Assembly (NCBI GenBank): GCA_043757265.1
Contig: JAYUQP010000061.1
Span: 1 to 64,000, forward strand
Origin: JANPLN01 sp043757265
GTDB taxonomy: Bacteria; Bdellovibrionota; Bdellovibrionia; Bdellovibrionales; JAGQZY01
DNA: 64,000 nt
Direction of reading: 5' to 3'
Shown: one piece after another, positions 17,072-24,991 of the stretch
How the letters are laid out: each line of letters opens with the position of its first letter
Numbering within the stretch: position 1 is the stretch's first letter
Notes under the pieces: model-generated
The model's input: the letters and a program-made list of their open reading frames with translations, nothing else
The model's database searches: none
Told to the model about the DNA's origin: nothing
Position numbers and translations under genes: made by a program

Positions 17072-18355
17072 CTAAGGTCGCATATCTTTCTCCTGAAGTC
17101 GGTGGTTTTTATACCTTTGCGTCATGGATAGAGTTTGAAGATAAGCATCTAACGTTTGCTGAGTGAGTTTGGTGAGGTTAAAAAGCGAAAGAACTTTCTG
17201 CCTTGCTCGCTCGCCAACATTTTCGTAGTTCGCTGAAAACGAAAAAATATCGATGAGTAATTCGCACAGAGAATTTGTATCTGCGGGGCGTATCAAAAAC
17301 CCGTCCCCCGTATTGTCGATCACGCTTGCCAGGGATCCAACATCCGAACCAATAACAATTTTTTGCTGAGCCATGGCTTCAAATGTCGTCGGTTCGAACC
17401 CAGACGACAAAGGATTAAAGCTGATGAATGCGTCAGCCAAGTCGATGTAGTCGTGCACCTCATACGGCGGAACCGCACCGGCAAAAATCACTTTGCTAGC
17501 GAGCGCGAGATTTAACATTTCGTATTCGAGTGCTTTAAAAAAGGGGCCTGAGCCCACAACAACCAGGCGAGTATTTGGTTTTTTTACCGCGACTTTTTGA
17601 AAGGCGCGAAGCACGTGGGTGAGTTCGGTTTTTTCGAGCATATCCGAAAACGTCACTGCGACTTTGCAATTGAGAGGAATGCTTAATTTTTTTCGTAACT
17701 GCTCTGATTTCTGCCGCACGGATAAATCATGCAAATCTAAACTATAGGGGATAGTAAAAATATGCATGGGCGGGTAAAGATAATATCTTTCGAGAATCCA
17801 TTTTTGTTGAACACTCGTAACAAAAGCGGCATCCGCAGCACTCAAAAGCGCTCGATCTTTTTGCAAATAGTTTTTTAAAAACGTATAGGAGATTCTAAAG
17901 CCGTTTCGAATTTTACTAATTGGAGTTTCTTCGGACATGCCGATCAATGAGTAAAGCTGAGCCATCGACGTGGCTTGGATATCGAAAGCTGTGGCAAATG
18001 AATGCTGTTTTCGTTCGCGAGCCAGTAAAAATCCATCGCGCGTCAGACTATGAAGAATATGGTAAGGGGAGTTGCGATGTTCTTCTAAGAAAACCTCGCG
18101 AATCAAACGCGGGAATTCGAGAATATTTTTACTTTTTTTAAGTTCGCTCATAAAAGAGATTTGCACGTTGTCGGTTTTAACAACTGGCTCGCCCAACGAA
18201 TTAGTCCAGGCAAGCACATGCACTTGATGTCCCTGCGCTGCAAGCTGGCGCAAGATGGGCCACACAAAACCTTGTGAAGATGAGGCGCTACCGATCGTGA
18301 ATTTTGGCGATACGATGGCGATTTTTAATTTTTGCGGCAAATTTTGGCGCGACAC
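17072..18355 (-). CDS. Group 1 (GT4-type) glycosyltransferase
   Basis: 427 residues, GT-B fold. The N-terminal half starts KIAIVSPKFTIG and has SQGFVWPILRQLAAQGHQVHVL, the acceptor-side Rossmann domain. The C-terminal half has RLVVVGSGPFF, VIFAGAVPPYEVHDY and GFEPTTFEAMA, the EX7E-type nucleotide-sugar site of the GT4 family. The start is GTG with no strong ribosome site. It probably transfers a sugar from a nucleotide donor in LPS, glycolipid or capsule synthesis at the inner membrane; donor and acceptor are unknown. It stands alone between the IHF/HU gene and a repeat array. Confidence 0.88.
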   Translation of the reverse strand: MSRQNLPQKLKIAIVSPKFTIGSASSSQGFVWPILRQLAAQGHQVHVLAWTNSLGEPVVKTDNVQISFMSELKKSKNILEFPRLIREVFLEEHRNSPYHILHSLTRDGFLLARERKQHSFATAFDIQATSMAQLYSLIGMSEETPISKIRNGFRISYTFLKNYLQKDRALLSAADAAFVTSVQQKWILERYYLYPPMHIFTIPYSLDLHDLSVRQKSEQLRKKLSIPLNCKVAVTFSDMLEKTELTHVLRAFQKVAVKKPNTRLVVVGSGPFFKALEYEMLNLALASKVIFAGAVPPYEVHDYIDLADAFISFNPLSSGFEPTTFEAMAQQKIVIGSDVGSLASVIDNTGDGFLIRPADTNSLCELLIDIFSFSANYENVGERARQKVLSLFNLTKLTQQTLDAYLQTLSMTQRYKNHRLQEKDMRP

Positions 18356-18394
18356 GTTTTTAGCTTAATCTTTTTAGGAGACGCTCGCAAGCTC

Positions 18395-18557
18395 GTTAGA
18401 ACAAAGTTGTTGTTAGAGGAGAGGTTCTTCGAACCTCTGTAACAGCAAAATCGCTGTTGGTGTAAAGCGGCTGTGAGTGCAAAGATTCTGTGGCAGCAAA
18501 GTCGGTGTTAGTGCGAAGACTCTGTTGGAGTGAAGACGTTGTTAGTGCTAAGACTCT
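18395..18557. repeat. Degenerate 17-bp tandem repeat array
   Basis: Nine head-to-tail units lie between the glycosyltransferase start and the Nudix gene end. Eight are exactly 17 bp and one (18412-18438) is 27 bp. Examples are GTTAGTGCGAAGACTCT (18507), GTTAGTGCTAAGACTCT (18541), GTGAGTGCAAAGATTCT (18473) and GTTAGAACAAAGTTGTT (18395). Position-specific conservation (GTTxGTGxxAAGxCTxT) is clear although no two units are identical. 17 is not a multiple of three and there is no good frame through it. Confidence 0.85.
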
Positions 18558-18637
18558 CCGAGCCTCTGATGAGCCATTGTTTAAGCCTTTGTAGGTTCAT
18601 TAGAGATTATACTTTCGCTGTCAGGCTATGGGGGGAT

Positions 18638-19048
18638 TTAATTGGTGATAAAGTTTTTTATCATTGGCAGGAGCTTTCGATTTGCTTCCGGTATATCCAA
18701 CTTTTCGAGCTCCTCAAAAGTCACCCAACGAAGTTCGGTGTGATGCACGGGCTTCGGTTCGCCCTTCCAAAATTGCACTTCAAAAAAAAGCAGCAAAATA
18801 CCTACTTCGGGATAGGAGTGGGTCCATGTCATTCGGAGATCACCAATATCTGCCTTGATCCCGAGCTCTTCAAAGAGCTCTCTTTGCAAAGCTTCCTTGG
18901 GCTGCTCCCCAAGCTCAATCTTGCCGCCTGGAAATTCCCACTGTCCGGCCAAGGTGTGCCCCTCTGGACGCTGACCAACAAGGACTAGAGATCCTTTTCG
19001 TAAAATACCCGTCGCAACTGGAATCCAAGTCGGTTTTTTCGAGATCAT
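18638..19048 (-). CDS. mutT: Nudix hydrolase, MutT-like (8-oxo-dGTP diphosphatase)
   Basis: 136 residues. GGKIELGEQPKEALQRELFE continuing ELGI is a complete Nudix box (Gx5Ex7REUxEExGU), and LAGQWEFPGGK just before it is typical of MutT proteins. These enzymes hydrolyse oxidised dGTP to the monophosphate and prevent A-to-C transversions. It has the normal MutT length. There is no strong ribosome site. It stands alone, with repeat arrays on both sides (17-bp array after it, 30-bp array before it). Substrate assignment within the Nudix family is by similarity only. Confidence 0.88.
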   Translation of the reverse strand: MISKKPTWIPVATGILRKGSLVLVGQRPEGHTLAGQWEFPGGKIELGEQPKEALQRELFEELGIKADIGDLRMTWTHSYPEVGILLLFFEVQFWKGEPKPVHHTELRWVTFEELEKLDIPEANRKLLPMIKNFITN

Positions 19049-19088
19049 AATTCTGAATTTAACTGAATCCTAACAGGATGTAACGGCT

Positions 19089-19198
19089 GTATGGGTCACA
19101 AGGGGGTGACCCATACACGTTAGCGTCACGAGTGAGTTTCCCATCAACTTCAGTGTCACGGAGAGTGACCCGTCAACGTCGGCGTCACAAGGGCGCAG
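19089..19198. repeat. Degenerate 30-bp tandem repeats overlapping pyrD stop
   Basis: Units are 19089-19118 (30 bp), 19119-19148 (30 bp), 19149-19177 (29 bp) and a partial unit from 19178. They share a GCGTCAC core and end in ATACAC or GTCAAC. The first unit is itself a near-perfect palindrome (GTATGGGTCAC...GTGACCCATAC). The partial last unit runs into the final codons of minus-strand pyrD. Confidence 0.75.
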
Positions 19199-20177
19199 AC
19201 TGCAGCGAATTCAAAATATTCCTAAAAAGCAGAGGCCCTTCAAAAACCAATGCAGAATAAATTTGAACAAGATCAGCTCCAGCGTTCATCCGGTGCTGAA
19301 CTTCAGCCGCACAGTCGACGCCGCCCGTGGAAATTAGCAATCGATCCCCTTTTTTATTTTTCAAAAATTCCACAGCACTCTGCAAACACGCGCGAGAAAT
19401 CTCTCTCAGCGGTGCGCCCGAAAGTCCGCCCTCAAGTGGAAAATTAATATTTGGGGGGCGTGAAAGCGTGGTGTTCGTAAGGATCCATCCATCAATTTCT
19501 AAATCAAGCGACGTTTGCAATGCATTTATCAACGACACCGAATCCATATCGGGACTCAGCTTAAGGAGGAGCGGCTTTGTTTTTCCAAGCTCATTTCGTG
19601 CGAAAATGATGGGTTTCAAAAACCGTTGTAAATTTTCGGGCTGCAATAGATCGCGAAGGTCTTTGGTATTTGGGCTACTGATATTAACCACAAACGCATC
19701 GGCATAGAGCCACAAACGCTGGAGGCACACCACGTAATCTTGTGCGGCAGCTTCGTTGCTTGTGCTTCGATTTTTTCCAATATTCACAAATAGCGGAACT
19801 TGAAGTTTTGATTTCAAATTGTGCAATTTTTTTTCTAAGGTTAAGGAGCCCGAATTTGGAAAACCCATCTTGTTCCAAACGGCTTTAGCAGAAATATCTC
19901 GGTCTAGAATTTTCCCTGAATTTGCTCGCTGTGCAACGGGAGTGATTGTTCCTACTTCTAAAAACCCAACACCTAACTTTTGCCAAGCAAGAAGGCTGTC
20001 GCCAGTTTTATCCACTCCGCCAGCAAGCCCCAGCGGATTTCGGAAATACAAATTTCGCCACTGACGTTCGTTGAAGCGAGGATCTTTCACCTTGTACAAA
20101 GCAGCAATGGCGGGAAGGGCCCAGGGCCCTACATCATGTGCCAGCTGCGGAGGTAAAAGTAACCACGGTTTTCTCAT
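19185..20177 (-). CDS. pyrD: Dihydroorotate dehydrogenase (quinone), class 2
   Basis: 330 residues from ATG 20177, two bases after the gdhA stop. A longer reading into gdhA is possible but would overlap that gene by over 100 bases and is unlikely. It catalyses the fourth step of pyrimidine synthesis with FMN, passing electrons to quinone at the inner membrane. RNPLGLAGGVDKTGD, VGTITPVAQ, NISSPNTKDLRDL and LISTGGVD are the FMN-binding and active-site motifs; Ser in NISSPNT is the class 2 catalytic base. The N-terminal helices expected for class 2 are present but short. The last codons overlap a 30-bp repeat array. Confidence 0.95.
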   Translation of the reverse strand: MRKPWLLLPPQLAHDVGPWALPAIAALYKVKDPRFNERQWRNLYFRNPLGLAGGVDKTGDSLLAWQKLGVGFLEVGTITPVAQRANSGKILDRDISAKAVWNKMGFPNSGSLTLEKKLHNLKSKLQVPLFVNIGKNRSTSNEAAAQDYVVCLQRLWLYADAFVVNISSPNTKDLRDLLQPENLQRFLKPIIFARNELGKTKPLLLKLSPDMDSVSLINALQTSLDLEIDGWILTNTTLSRPPNINFPLEGGLSGAPLREISRACLQSAVEFLKNKKGDRLLISTGGVDCAAEVQHRMNAGADLVQIYSALVFEGPLLFRNILNSLQSAPL

Positions 20178-20179
20178 TG

Positions 20180-21439
20180 TTAGCGAGGATACAATCCACG
20201 AAGTAGCATGGCTTTTTCTAGATGCTTCACTGCCACTGCCATGGCGGCCGTGCGCATGTTCACGTTCGCCTCTTGCGAAAGCTTCCAAGTGCGATCAAAT
20301 CCACTCACGATAATCTTTCGCATGCTTTTGTTAATTTGCTCTTCGTCCCAAAAATAATTCGAAATATCCTGCACCCACTCAAAGTAGCTCACAATAACGC
20401 CGCCGCCATTTGCAAGAATGTCGGGAACCATGAATACGCCCTTTTCATTTAGGATCGTATCAGCTTCGGTGGTGGTTGGTCCATTTGCACCTTCCACAAT
20501 GATTTTTGCTTTAACGCTTGCGGCGTTGTCGATTGTAAGAACGCCGTTCAGTGCGCATGGCGCAAGTACGTCTACGTCCAGAGCTAAAAGCTCTTCGTTC
20601 GTAATGGCTTGAGCTTTTGGGTAACCTCGCAACGTTTTGTGCGCGTTCATATATTCAAGCACCTCGGGAATATTTAAACCGTCTCCGTTAAAAATTCCGC
20701 CGTTAACATCGCTCACAGCAACAACTCGCATACCAGATTCGTAACCAAGGAGACCTGCGTACTGTCCCACATTTCCAAAACCCTGGATGGCAATGGAACT
20801 TTGGTTGAGAGTTTTGTTCATTGTAGCAAGAGCTTTTTCAGACGTGTAAATCACACCGTAACCGGTTGAGCTCACGCGGCCCAAAGAACCACCGATTTCG
20901 ATTGGCTTGCCAGTAACAACTCCGGGAACCGCAAATCCCTTTTGCTGGGAATACGTATCCATCATCCACGCCATGGTTTGGCCGTTTGTTCCCATGTCTG
21001 GTGCTGGGATATCTTCTTGTGGTCCAATGAAGGGCGCAATTTCGGTTGTGAAACGGCGGGTAAGACTTTGCAGTTCAGCGCGAGAAAGTAAGGAAGGTTC
21101 AACTTCAACGCCACCTTTTGCTCCGCCAAGTGGTAGCTGTAAAAGCGAGCACTTAAAAGTCATGAGGGCTCCCAGAGCTGCCACTTCGCTTATGTCGACG
21201 TGTTGATGGTAACGAATCCCACCTTTGTAAGGGCCGAGCGTGGAACTGTACTGCACACGGTGACCGGTAAAAACTCGCACATTTCCGTCGTCCATTCGCA
21301 CAGGAATGCTCACGGTGATGGAACGCCGTGGTTGGCGGAGCCGAGCCATAACGTTTTTATCGCAGTTGATTGCTTTTCCTGCACTGTCTAGTGTTTGGAT
21401 TACGTTTTTAAATAATTCGCCCTCGGTCACGTGCCTCAT
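20180..21439 (-). CDS. gdhA: Glutamate dehydrogenase (Glu/Leu/Phe/Val family)
   Basis: 419 residues, the hexameric small-GDH length. It interconverts glutamate and 2-oxoglutarate plus ammonia. LQLPLGGAKGGVEVEP holds the catalytic lysine, PAPDMGTNGQTMAWMMD the substrate pocket, and AIQGFGNVGQYAG the Rossmann dinucleotide motif. A ribosome site GGAGGAT lies just before the ATG. It is the first gene of a tight pair with pyrD (two-base gap), an unusual partnership linking amino-acid catabolism with pyrimidine synthesis; it may simply reflect transcript sharing. Leucine dehydrogenase is less likely given the length. Confidence 0.93.
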   Translation of the reverse strand: MRHVTEGELFKNVIQTLDSAGKAINCDKNVMARLRQPRRSITVSIPVRMDDGNVRVFTGHRVQYSSTLGPYKGGIRYHQHVDISEVAALGALMTFKCSLLQLPLGGAKGGVEVEPSLLSRAELQSLTRRFTTEIAPFIGPQEDIPAPDMGTNGQTMAWMMDTYSQQKGFAVPGVVTGKPIEIGGSLGRVSSTGYGVIYTSEKALATMNKTLNQSSIAIQGFGNVGQYAGLLGYESGMRVVAVSDVNGGIFNGDGLNIPEVLEYMNAHKTLRGYPKAQAITNEELLALDVDVLAPCALNGVLTIDNAASVKAKIIVEGANGPTTTEADTILNEKGVFMVPDILANGGGVIVSYFEWVQDISNYFWDEEQINKSMRKIIVSGFDRTWKLSQEANVNMRTAAMAVAVKHLEKAMLLRGLYPR

Positions 21440-21495
21440 TGGCTATCCTCCGTCATTGAGATCTTTTTTAAGAATCATCATCCTATTGAATCTCA

Positions 21496-22443
21496 GTGGA
21501 AATGACCAAGCATTTGCAGGTTAATTATCTGCGTCACAAGAGAGAAGGGTGCGAGAGACGGGAGTACGGAAGCTTGTTACAATCAAGAATGCTTACCTCT
21601 GTTAGAAATGAGTTTTTTTTCAAACTGCGCTCCCGGTTTCGGTTTTCGCGTCGAGGATACTCCGAAGCAAGAGACATTTTGGCCGCAGAGGATGAAGAAG
21701 ATACAATTTTAGAGCGTAAATTGCTGCATGACTTTTTTTTTAGCAGTTATCGAGCACGATTAAGTCCCTTGCAATGGAAGCGAAATTTATCAACATTATG
21801 GCTACTGAACAGTTTTAAAAGATGGCCTGATGTACTTTTGCACTTAGACAAACCTTTTTTGGATGTCGGGTGCCAGGATTTTTCGCGTTTGCCGGCACTA
21901 AAGCATTTTTTCGGACGTGCTTTCTCTGAGAGGAACACCGAAAAAGATGCCAAAAAAGATGCCGAAAAGAAGATCGAAATTCATGCTAACGTGCAAATTC
22001 ATGGTCTCGAGCTAGATCCGTATCCCATCCTAGATGATCTCCATTCCCGCTGGGATCGCGCGCACTATTACATTTCGTTGATGAAAAACGAAGGGAATCC
22101 TCATGACGCCTACTTCGCCGCTGATTTCTTTACATGGCCCGAAAAAACTTCGGGATTGTTTTGTTTTTTCCCATTTGTCACTCCGGGTCCGGCTTTAAGC
22201 TGGGGACTTCCAAAGCGTTTTGGTGATGTGCAAAAGTGGTTGGAGGCCATAAAATCGTGTTTAGAAAAAGATGGTTTTGCATTTATCGTTCACCAGGGGC
22301 CTGATGAACAAAAAGTTTTTGATGAGGCTCGGTCGATGCGTGCGCCATTTTTAAAACTTATTGAGCGCCACGAACTCAGCTGCCCATTTTGGCCGCCAAA
22401 AAAACCTTCTTGTGCATCACTTTATGTGCGTGATAGTGGTTAG
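21496..22443 (+). CDS. Possible SAM-methyltransferase-like protein, uncharacterised
   Basis: Up to 315 residues. Candidate starts are GTG 21496, ATG 21502 and ATG 21589; none has a good ribosome site, so the N-terminus is uncertain. FLDVGCQDFSRLPAL resembles motif I of class I methyltransferases. FLEKDGFAFIVHQG-like residues near the end fit the late strand, and HGLELDPYPI resembles the acidic loop that binds SAM ribose. It starts divergently from gdhA and ends two bases before the heptose kinase start, so the pair is probably an operon. That suggests an envelope or LPS job. Function unproven. Confidence 0.6.
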   Translation: MEMTKHLQVNYLRHKREGCERREYGSLLQSRMLTSVRNEFFFKLRSRFRFSRRGYSEARDILAAEDEEDTILERKLLHDFFFSSYRARLSPLQWKRNLSTLWLLNSFKRWPDVLLHLDKPFLDVGCQDFSRLPALKHFFGRAFSERNTEKDAKKDAEKKIEIHANVQIHGLELDPYPILDDLHSRWDRAHYYISLMKNEGNPHDAYFAADFFTWPEKTSGLFCFFPFVTPGPALSWGLPKRFGDVQKWLEAIKSCLEKDGFAFIVHQGPDEQKVFDEARSMRAPFLKLIERHELSCPFWPPKKPSCASLYVRDSG

Positions 22444-22445
22444 AG

Positions 22446-23462
22446 ATGATTCAAAAAGACGAGATAAAAAAACCAGCCGCATGGGTCACAGATCACTTGG
22501 CAGACCTTAAAAATAAAAAAGTTCTCGTTGTTGGCGATGTGGGTCTTGATGTTTACATTTTGGGCGAAGTAAAACGACTAAGTCCCGAAGCTCCAGTCCC
22601 AATTTTAGATGTGCACAAAGAAGATATCCGTTTGGGTTTAGCGGCAAATGTGGCACAGAATATTCAAACGCTTGGTGGCCATTGCCACTTGATCAGTGTG
22701 GTGGGGCAGGATCAGGCGGCGGACGATTTACAAAATTTGTTAATAAAACAAGGTGTGATGTCTTCGGATCTGATCGATGATTCAGAACGTCCCACCACCC
22801 GCAAAATGCGCTTGCTCACCGGCCAGCATCACCTGGCGCGCGTCGATTTTGAAAAACAAACCGTACTTTCAGAAAAAGTAAAAGCCGCGACAATCCAAAA
22901 AATTTTAAAAGCCATTCCCAATGCCGACATTGTGATTTTGCAAGATTACTCCAAGGGAATGATCGATGTTGAGCTTGCGCAAAAGTTAATTCAAAAGTGC
23001 AACGAGCTTGGCAAAAAGGTTTTGGTGGATCCCTATCGTTCAACACCACTTGCGACTTACAAGGGTGCGTACTTGATGACGCCAAACAAGGACGAATCTT
23101 TGGCTCTTGCACGGCAGATTCAGTTCAACATCACAGACGCATCGGAGTCGGTGGATGTGATTGGAAAAACTTTAATGGACGCCATCGGAAGCCAGCAAAT
23201 GGTTGTCACACTTGGCGCGCAGGGCATAAAGCTTTTCGAAGAAGGGCAAAGCCAACAGCTTCCTACGTTTGCACAAAACGTATTTGATGTGACAGGAGCT
23301 GGCGACACCGTCATTGCCGCCATGGCCTTGGCTCTTGCTGCGGGTTGGGATTTGGAAAAAGCCGGTTACCTCGCCAACTTTGCAGCCGGCGTTGTCGTCG
23401 GAAAAGTGGGCTGCGTCCCCTGCGAAATCAGCGAGCTCATTGCTTTTATCCAAAGGCACTAA
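22446..23462 (+). CDS. rfaE1: D-glycero-beta-D-manno-heptose-7-phosphate kinase (RfaE domain I)
   Basis: 338 residues. RLSPEAPVPIL near residue 45, LGLAANVAQNIQTLGG and DVTGAGDTVIAAMALAL (anion hole and catalytic Asp) mark the RfaE/HldA branch of the PfkB sugar kinases. It phosphorylates heptose-7-phosphate at C1 for the LPS inner core, in the cytoplasm. The adenylyltransferase half found in bifunctional HldE is absent, so the nucleotidyl transfer must come from a separate gene, as in HldA/HldC organisms. It starts two bases after the putative methyltransferase. Confidence 0.93.
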   Translation: MIQKDEIKKPAAWVTDHLADLKNKKVLVVGDVGLDVYILGEVKRLSPEAPVPILDVHKEDIRLGLAANVAQNIQTLGGHCHLISVVGQDQAADDLQNLLIKQGVMSSDLIDDSERPTTRKMRLLTGQHHLARVDFEKQTVLSEKVKAATIQKILKAIPNADIVILQDYSKGMIDVELAQKLIQKCNELGKKVLVDPYRSTPLATYKGAYLMTPNKDESLALARQIQFNITDASESVDVIGKTLMDAIGSQQMVVTLGAQGIKLFEEGQSQQLPTFAQNVFDVTGAGDTVIAAMALALAAGWDLEKAGYLANFAAGVVVGKVGCVPCEISELIAFIQRH

Positions 23463-23539
23463 TCATTTAATTCGCTTGTCAAAAAGCCAGGTAAATAAAT
23501 TCTGTACAATCTTAGAAACTTTTTAGCGATATAAAAAAG

Positions 23540-23775
23540 GTGAGGTTATACGAACTTAAAGACTAGCATGGCGGCTCATTGTAAAAAATGGAGGCATCGC
23601 GTGCGCATAATGCGGGTGTGGTTGTAAACCACTGGAAAGATGATGCAGCTGAATTAAGGTTTAATGTCGGCAAGATGACCGTGTCGAGTGGGATTCCTCT
23701 GGGCCCAGGGCTCATAAAACCCAGGTCAGCTCACAAGATTCTAGCGCTTCGCCTTTGATTTGATGGCGAGCTGTG
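23540..23775 (+). ncRNA. Candidate structured RNA or leader upstream of rlmN
   Basis: The 329-bp gap between the heptose kinase and rlmN has no gene but shows nested pairing. GCATC (23594-23598) with GATGC (23642-23646) closes two hairpins: CGC/GCG (23604-23606/23612-23614) and GTGGTT/AACCAC (23618-23623/23627-23632). AGCTGA (23647-23652) with TCAGCT (23726-23731) closes ATTAA/TTAAT (23653-23657/23661-23665) and CTGGG/CCCAG (23699-23703/23720-23724). TACAAT near 23506 could be a -10 box. It does not match 6S, tmRNA, SRP, RNase P or riboswitch consensus sequences I know. It could be a stand-alone RNA or an rlmN leader. Confidence 0.35.
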
Positions 23776-23791
23776 TTATACACGAGTCCCG

Positions 23792-24859
23792 ATGGAAAAA
23801 ACCAATTTCTTCAACTGCAATCTTTACGATCTCGAACAGGTGCTTCAAGGCCATGGCAAAGAGAAATACCGTGCCCAGCAGATATTCAAATGGGCCTACG
23901 AAAGACGGGTGTTTGATCCTGCGCAGATGAGCAATCTAGCAAAAGACTTCCGCGCCGAAGTTCCCAATATCTTTTCGTTTGAACTCCCAGCCATTGTCGA
24001 ACATCGGATCAGCCAAGATGGAACGCAAAAATTTTTATTTGATGTGGGTGATGGTTTAACGGTTGAGGCCGTTCTGATTCCCGCCGACGATCGGAACACG
24101 CTTTGTGTTTCTTCGGAAGTGGGCTGCAATATGGCCTGTCAGTTTTGTTTTACTGGAAAACAAAAACTTAAAAAACGCTTAAGCACTCAACAAATTGTTG
24201 GACAGTTTTTGCAGGTGGCAGCCAAACTCGTAGCCCCCGTGCGAATTACGAATATTGTTTTTATGGGAATGGGTGAGCCTCTTGATAATACAGAAAACGT
24301 TTTCAAAGCCATCGAAATTTTGCACGACTCCCGCGGAATTAATTTTTCTCGCAAAAAAATCACCGTTTCAACTTCGGGCTTAGTGCCGCAAATGCCACTT
24401 GTAACCAAATCTGGAGTTCGCCTTGCAGTGAGCTTAAATGCTCCCAACGACGCCATTCGCGATGTGATTATGCCGATCAATAAAAAATACCCCCTCGCTC
24501 AGTTAATGAAGGCCTGCATAGAACACACCGAGCTTGCGCGGGACCGTGTGACCTTTGAGTATGTGTTGCTTAAGGGTGTTAACGATCGCATAGAGCATGC
24601 CCGTGAAGTCTACCAGTGGATTAAAAATGTTCCCTGTAAAATGAATCTGATACCATTTAATGAGCACCCAGATTCGGGTTTTACTCGGCCAGCCTCGCAA
24701 GTGGCCTACGAGTTTCAAAAGTACTTGCTAGACCGAAATATTCATACCACGATTCGTCGAACAATGGGTCGTGACATTTTCGCAGCTTGCGGGCAATTAA
24801 CTTCCTTGTACAAAGAGAAGCCCGAATTCCAAGACGTCGCAACCGGCGTCCTGGGTTAG
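23792..24859 (+). CDS. rlmN: Dual-specificity 23S rRNA/tRNA adenine-C2 methyltransferase RlmN
   Basis: 355 residues, the usual length. This radical-SAM enzyme methylates A2503 of 23S rRNA and A37 of some tRNAs. GCNMACQFCFTG is the CxxxCxxC iron-sulfur site, FMGMGEPLDN the SAM-binding GEP motif, and TIRRTMGRDIFAACGQL carries the C-terminal catalytic cysteine. The start ATG 23792 fits family length; the ribosome site is weak. It follows the structured intergenic segment. Its TAG stop is the first triplet of a GCCGAAGGC-rich linker. Confidence 0.96.
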   Translation: MEKTNFFNCNLYDLEQVLQGHGKEKYRAQQIFKWAYERRVFDPAQMSNLAKDFRAEVPNIFSFELPAIVEHRISQDGTQKFLFDVGDGLTVEAVLIPADDRNTLCVSSEVGCNMACQFCFTGKQKLKKRLSTQQIVGQFLQVAAKLVAPVRITNIVFMGMGEPLDNTENVFKAIEILHDSRGINFSRKKITVSTSGLVPQMPLVTKSGVRLAVSLNAPNDAIRDVIMPINKKYPLAQLMKACIEHTELARDRVTFEYVLLKGVNDRIEHAREVYQWIKNVPCKMNLIPFNEHPDSGFTRPASQVAYEFQKYLLDRNIHTTIRRTMGRDIFAACGQLTSLYKEKPEFQDVATGVLG

Positions 24860-24985
24860 GCCGAGGCGAAGGCCGACGGCAAAAGGCGAAGCTAGATTAA
24901 CCGAGCCGAAGGACGAAGCTATATCAAGCCGGAGGGCCAAAAATAGCCAGCGGGCCAAACTAGCCAGCTAACGCCGCTACAAGGA
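24857..24985. repeat. GCCGAAGGC-rich linker starting at the rlmN stop codon
   Basis: TAGGCCGAGGCGAAGGCCGA at 24857-24876 differs from 51008-51027 by one base; similarity continues about ten bases. In both places the TAG is the stop of the preceding gene. Here the motif decays into further GCCGAAGG, GGCGAAGCTA and AGCCAGC copies up to the ribosome site of the next gene. Confidence 0.7.
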
Positions 24986-24991
24986 GAACCC

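Noticed and set aside
17385..17405. tRNA T-loop-like GGTTCGAACCC
   Set aside because: It lies inside the glycosyltransferase coding sequence with no acceptor stem around it.
18395..18557. CRISPR array
   Set aside because: Units are contiguous without spacers, only 17 bp and degenerate, and there are no cas genes.
19185..20288. Longer pyrD start inside gdhA
   Set aside because: It would overlap gdhA by more than 100 bases; ATG 20177, two bases after the gdhA stop, fits the family and the operon.
21496..22443. Firm methyltransferase assignment
   Set aside because: Only motif I is convincing; the rest of the fold is not clear from sequence, so the call is kept tentative.
23540..23775. Possible 6S, tmRNA, SRP RNA, RNase P RNA or cyclic-di-GMP riboswitch
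   Set aside because: None of the consensus cores known to me (for example the GEMM CACGCACAGGGCAAACC-type box or the tmRNA ends) is present, so only a generic structured-RNA call is made.
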